The translations under genes were made by a program, and so were the position numbers. This document shows, in pieces, positions 61,110-64,000 of a DNA stretch of 64,000 nt; positions within the stretch are counted from its first letter, which is position 1; every line of letters starts with the position of its first letter. Source of the stretch: Roseimicrobium sp. ORNL1 (GTDB taxonomy: Bacteria; Verrucomicrobiota; Verrucomicrobiia; Verrucomicrobiales; Verrucomicrobiaceae); NCBI RefSeq assembly GCF_011044495.1, contig NZ_CP049143.1, positions 5,022,001-5,086,000 on the forward strand, in the 5' to 3' direction. The notes under the pieces were generated by a model. That model worked only from the letters and a program-made list of their open reading frames with translations. It did not search any database and was not told where the DNA came from.

Positions 61110-62210
61110 ATGAAGTTGCCAGCATTCTCTCTCGTCGCAGCAATCATCATCGCATACGCCTCCCAAGGATCCGCAAAGGCAGCAGGCTCGGTGACGCCCA
61201 TCGGACTTCCCATGGAGCACCCTGAAGCGGTGCATGGAGTAGCCTTCAGTTCCGATGGCAGATGGATCGCCACCGGATGCGCGGACCACTTCCTACGCCT
61301 GTGGGATGCCTCGACCGGGCAACTGCATGGCAAACCTCTGGAACACGAAGGCGGTGTCTATCCTGTGGCCTTCAGTCCTGACAGCACCACTGTCGTCGCC
61401 GGAACTGAGAAGGGGGCCAAGCTCTGGGAGGTATCCACCGGAAAATGTCTTGCTACCTTATCCCATCCCGGATTCGTGTACTCCCTGGCTTTTCGGCCCG
61501 ATGGCAAAGTCATCCTCACCAGCAGCCACGACAGTGCGACAGATGGAACGGCGAGTCTGTGGGACGCCACCACAGGCAAGGCTTTGAGCGACCCCATCGA
61601 GAATCATCAGCGCTTTTATGCAGTCGCGTTTAGTCCCAACTCGAAAATTGGGGCCGTCAGTGGGAATGGTACCCTCGCCCACCTCATCGACGGCTCTACA
61701 GGAAAGCCTCTCGGCATTGACCTAAAACACAACGGATCTGTGCGCTCGCTCGCTCTCAGTCCAGATAGTACCCGCCTGCTCACCGGCAGCCTCGACGGCA
61801 CCGGGCGCGTGTGGGATGTCTCTACCGGACAACCCACCACGCCTCCGCTTCAGCACTCGGATCAAGTGCGTGCTGCTGCCTTCAATCCCGACGGCACGAG
61901 TGTATTCACTGGCAGCATGGACAAGACTGCCCGCCTGTGGGATGCAGCTTCGGGACAGCCGCTCACGCCTCCCCTGCCCCACCCCACGGGAGTACGCTGC
62001 GTCGCCTTCAGCCCGGATGGAAAGCTCGCTGCCACCGGCTGCTATGGAAATACTGCCCACGTGTGGGACGCCAAGACGGGAAAACCCATTGGAGCCCCCA
62101 TTCAGCACGGAGCCCTTGTTCGTGCCATCGCGTTCGGTCCAGACAGCCGCATCCTGGTCACTGCCAGCTTCGACAAGACGGCACGCCTCTGGCGCATTCA
62201 CATGGAGTAG
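61110..62210 (+). CDS. Secreted WD40 repeat protein
   Basis: A 366-residue protein built almost wholly of WD40 repeats after a signal peptide (MKLPAFSLVAAIIIAYASQG). Eight repeats can be counted, most ending in LWDASTG or a close form: GVAFSSDGRWIATGCADHFL, PVAFSPDSTTVVAGTEKGAK, SLAFRPDGKVILTSS and so on to AIAFGPDSRILVTASFDKTA. Unlike many large verrucomicrobial WD40 proteins it has no kinase or cytochrome domain. The ATG at 61110 is chosen as the signal-peptide start; an upstream in-frame GTG at 61092 is possible. It is divergent from the G8 gene. Confidence 0.8.
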   Translation: MKLPAFSLVAAIIIAYASQGSAKAAGSVTPIGLPMEHPEAVHGVAFSSDGRWIATGCADHFLRLWDASTGQLHGKPLEHEGGVYPVAFSPDSTTVVAGTEKGAKLWEVSTGKCLATLSHPGFVYSLAFRPDGKVILTSSHDSATDGTASLWDATTGKALSDPIENHQRFYAVAFSPNSKIGAVSGNGTLAHLIDGSTGKPLGIDLKHNGSVRSLALSPDSTRLLTGSLDGTGRVWDVSTGQPTTPPLQHSDQVRAAAFNPDGTSVFTGSMDKTARLWDAASGQPLTPPLPHPTGVRCVAFSPDGKLAATGCYGNTAHVWDAKTGKPIGAPIQHGALVRAIAFGPDSRILVTASFDKTARLWRIHME

Positions 62211-62709
62211 ACCCTGCCGGGAATCTCGGCCGGTGCGCCTGTCCCGTATCCAGATGCTGCGTTCTCCACGAACTGCAAGGCTTGTCGTGATTCGAGAATT
62301 CGCCCAGCGACGCCAGCGCAGTCCCCTTCCAGGAGCGACACCCCATCTCAGCCACAGGGCCGAGCCGGCTCTCCCAATCGTGCATTTGAAGGGCTCTGGT
62401 TGGGCAGCCCTTAACGAGCACGATCGACGTTAAACCCATTGAAATGAAGGCTTTCCACAACCTTTCGCGCCTTGGGCGCTTAAACCCCTTGGGACCAGTT
62501 GATTATCCACTTCATTGGAACAAGCACACCCTGATCATCTTATTCGAGCCTACTTAAATTTAGTACTTGGCTGTAAATGACTTCTTTGGTGAAATTTTCG
62601 AGTGGAAGAATAGCTCGGGGTTTTGGTCATCCCGAAAACCATAGCTTCCACGCCGCTTCGAATGGCTCCGAAAGTGGCACGTACTCCGCCAGCCTCGCCA
62701 GCACCTTCC
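62211..62709. other. 499-bp intergenic region before the autotransporter-repeat gene
   Basis: No gene is supported. GTTAAACCC-type and CTTAAACCCC repeats are seen at about 62429-62496, and an AT-rich patch (CTTAAATTTAGTACTTGG) at about 62552-62570 could hold a promoter. No hairpin with a T-tract is evident. Confidence 0.4.
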
Positions 62710-64000
62710 ATGCGCACGCTTCCCCGCTCCCTCAGGCACCTCACCAGCCTCGTCCTCCTGTGCCTCGGCTCGACAGCTGCATCACTGCACGCTGTCACCT
62801 ACACATGGACGCCGACTGCTGCAGGCACATTCCAATGGAATGATGGACTCAACTGGGGCGGCACCGCTCCTGTCCCGGGAGCCGCCGCCGATGTGGTGAA
62901 CCTGAACGCAAACCTAGCTGGAGCTCAAACGATCAATCTTGATACGAGTGTCACCTTGGGAATCCTGAACATCGGTGATCCCACGACGGCATTCTTTGCC
63001 TATACCCTGGTCCCCCAGGGAGGCAGCACCCTGACCTTTGACAACCTGGCGGCAGCAGCATCCATCAACAAGGCCAACGTCGCCTCGACCCTCACCGACG
63101 TCATTGCCGCCAACATCATTCTGGCGAGCAGTTCCAGTGCCACGTTCAACCTCTCCAACGCGAGCGCGAACCTCACCAACATCCTGCAAATCTCCGGGAA
63201 CATCTCCGAGACCAACGGCGCGAAGAATATCGTGGTGTCCGGCGTGGCTGCCAGCTCCAACGGCGTAACCGTTCTCTCCGGCACCAATTCCTTTACAGGA
63301 AGCGTTTCGCTCAGCTCCGGCACCCTTCGCATCCTCGGGGCCCAGGCTCTCAACACCGGTTCCACGAACGGCATCATCCTCTCTGGCGGCACGCTCGACC
63401 TGCGGGCTGATGGCAATGGTACGGACGGTGGCACAGACTTCGTGACCGGAACGACCACCCGCACGCAGAAGATTGTGTTTGGAGATAATGTGACGGTGGC
63501 AGGCAACACGACCATCGCCGTGGACCGTGTGGGTGGATACACCGCCGGAACCGCGAGTGCAGGGGGCACGCTTTTCCAGACGCCACTCAACAAGACCATG
63601 CAGTTCGGCACCCTTTTGATCGGTGCCAACACGCTCACCATCACCAACAACAACGGCTATGGCGTGGAATTCTCCGGCGGCGTCTCCCTGACCGGTGCCG
63701 CCACCTTTTCCGTGAGCACTGCCTCAGCAGCCAGCACCACGGTACCCGGCCTCGTCCTCAGCGGCATCGTCGATGATGGTGCAGGCAGCTTCGGCTTCAC
63801 AAAAGCTGGCGCAGGCACTCTCCTGCTGACCAATGCCGCGAACGCCTTCACCGGAACCATGACGGTGACGGGTGGTGTGCTGGGCGCCACGAGCAACGGC
63901 GCGCTGGGTGACACCGCAAACGTGGTCATCATTGGCTCGGGCGCTTCGAGCACCTTCCAAGCCTTCGACACCTTCACGGCCACCGGTCGTGTGTTCAACT
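62710..64000 (+). CDS. Autotransporter-associated beta-strand repeat protein (3' truncated)
   Basis: The frame is open from the ATG at 62710 to the window end (430 codons). It starts with a signal peptide (MRTLPRSLRHLTSLVLLCLG, then STAASLHA) and a first domain VTYTWTPTAAGTFQWNDGLN, the W-N-D opening typical of this family. From about residue 90 it is a Gly/Thr/Asn/Ser-rich beta-repeat region with units such as LSGTNSFTGSVSLSSGTLRI, LQALNTG-like text and TKAGAGTLLLTNAANAFTGT. An alternative in-frame ATG is at 62662. It is probably a very large surface or secreted protein with a C-terminal anchor outside the window. Confidence 0.85.
   Translation, partial: MRTLPRSLRHLTSLVLLCLGSTAASLHAVTYTWTPTAAGTFQWNDGLNWGGTAPVPGAAADVVNLNANLAGAQTINLDTSVTLGILNIGDPTTAFFAYTLVPQGGSTLTFDNLAAAASINKANVASTLTDVIAANIILASSSSATFNLSNASANLTNILQISGNISETNGAKNIVVSGVAASSNGVTVLSGTNSFTGSVSLSSGTLRILGAQALNTGSTNGIILSGGTLDLRADGNGTDGGTDFVTGTTTRTQKIVFGDNVTVAGNTTIAVDRVGGYTAGTASAGGTLFQTPLNKTMQFGTLLIGANTLTITNNNGYGVEFSGGVSLTGAATFSVSTASAASTTVPGLVLSGIVDDGAGSFGFTKAGAGTLLLTNAANAFTGTMTVTGGVLGATSNGALGDTANVVIIGSGASSTFQAFDTFTATGRVFN

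Overview
The window is GC-rich (about 60 percent by eye), gene-dense chromosomal DNA that looks like a member of the Verrucomicrobiota, probably close to Verrucomicrobium/Roseimicrobium. Reasons: a planctomycete/verrucomicrobial-type cytochrome c domain protein, a prepilin-type protein with an expanded Asp/Gly-rich C-terminus, a giant autotransporter-type beta-repeat protein, M56/BlaI regulatory pairs, weak or absent Shine-Dalgarno sites, and several families of palindromic intergenic repeats. The assignment rests on gene character only, not on a marker gene.

Layout. 1-1.5 kb: end of pgk, then tpiA (glycolysis). 1.5-12.9 kb: small stand-alone genes (secreted proteins, DUF4304, VC0807-type membrane protein, cytochrome domain protein, UPF0309 sugar isomerase, MetE-like methyltransferase, SUKH protein, MBL-fold hydrolase, nucleoside-type MFS transporter, GNAT, Gfo/Idh/MocA oxidoreductase), separated by inverted repeats. 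12.9-15.1 kb: a BlaR1-like M56 peptidase and its BlaI-type repressor, with two operators in front. 15.1-22.2 kb: phosphatase, LysR regulator, nuclease-family protein, two TatA-like proteins (one of only 58 residues), oxidoreductase, RlmI-type methyltransferase, an Imm21-like protein and a VOC protein. 22.2-28.7 kb: co-directional run of acylphosphatase, ABC transporter, TPR-like protein, phosphoesterase, GT9 glycosyltransferase and PrsW-type protease. 28.9-33.4 kb: pyruvate phosphate dikinase with a histone-like lysine/alanine tail, a prepilin-like protein and tRNA-Pro(CGG).

34.6-49.7 kb is an envelope-stress-type block: two OmpR/histidine-kinase pairs, a GT2 plus GT39 pair, a PAP2-GT39 fusion, a short AraC regulator and a TolC-adaptor-RND efflux operon. 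50.1-58.1 kb is an iron/siderophore signalling block on the minus strand: FecI-type sigma factor, FecR-type regulator, STN-containing TonB receptor, PepSY protein, a 53-residue membrane protein and a second TonB receptor. 58.3-64 kb encodes secreted proteins: TPR, a G8/CEMIP-like beta-helix protein, a WD40 protein and the start of an autotransporter-repeat protein.

The most interesting signal is regulatory. A palindrome TAAC-N6-GTTA, usually TAACA-N4-TGTTA, occurs six times, all between 39.1 and 61.1 kb and all upstream of genes (GT2/GT39, PAP2-GT39, the second response regulator, tolC-RND, the TPR gene, the G8/WD40 pair), with a one-base variant in front of the first response regulator. This suggests one regulon linking envelope modification, efflux and secreted proteins. 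Other notable items are a 161-162 bp dispersed element present twice, the PPDK tail, the BlaI operator touching its own start codon, and the TatA-like microprotein.
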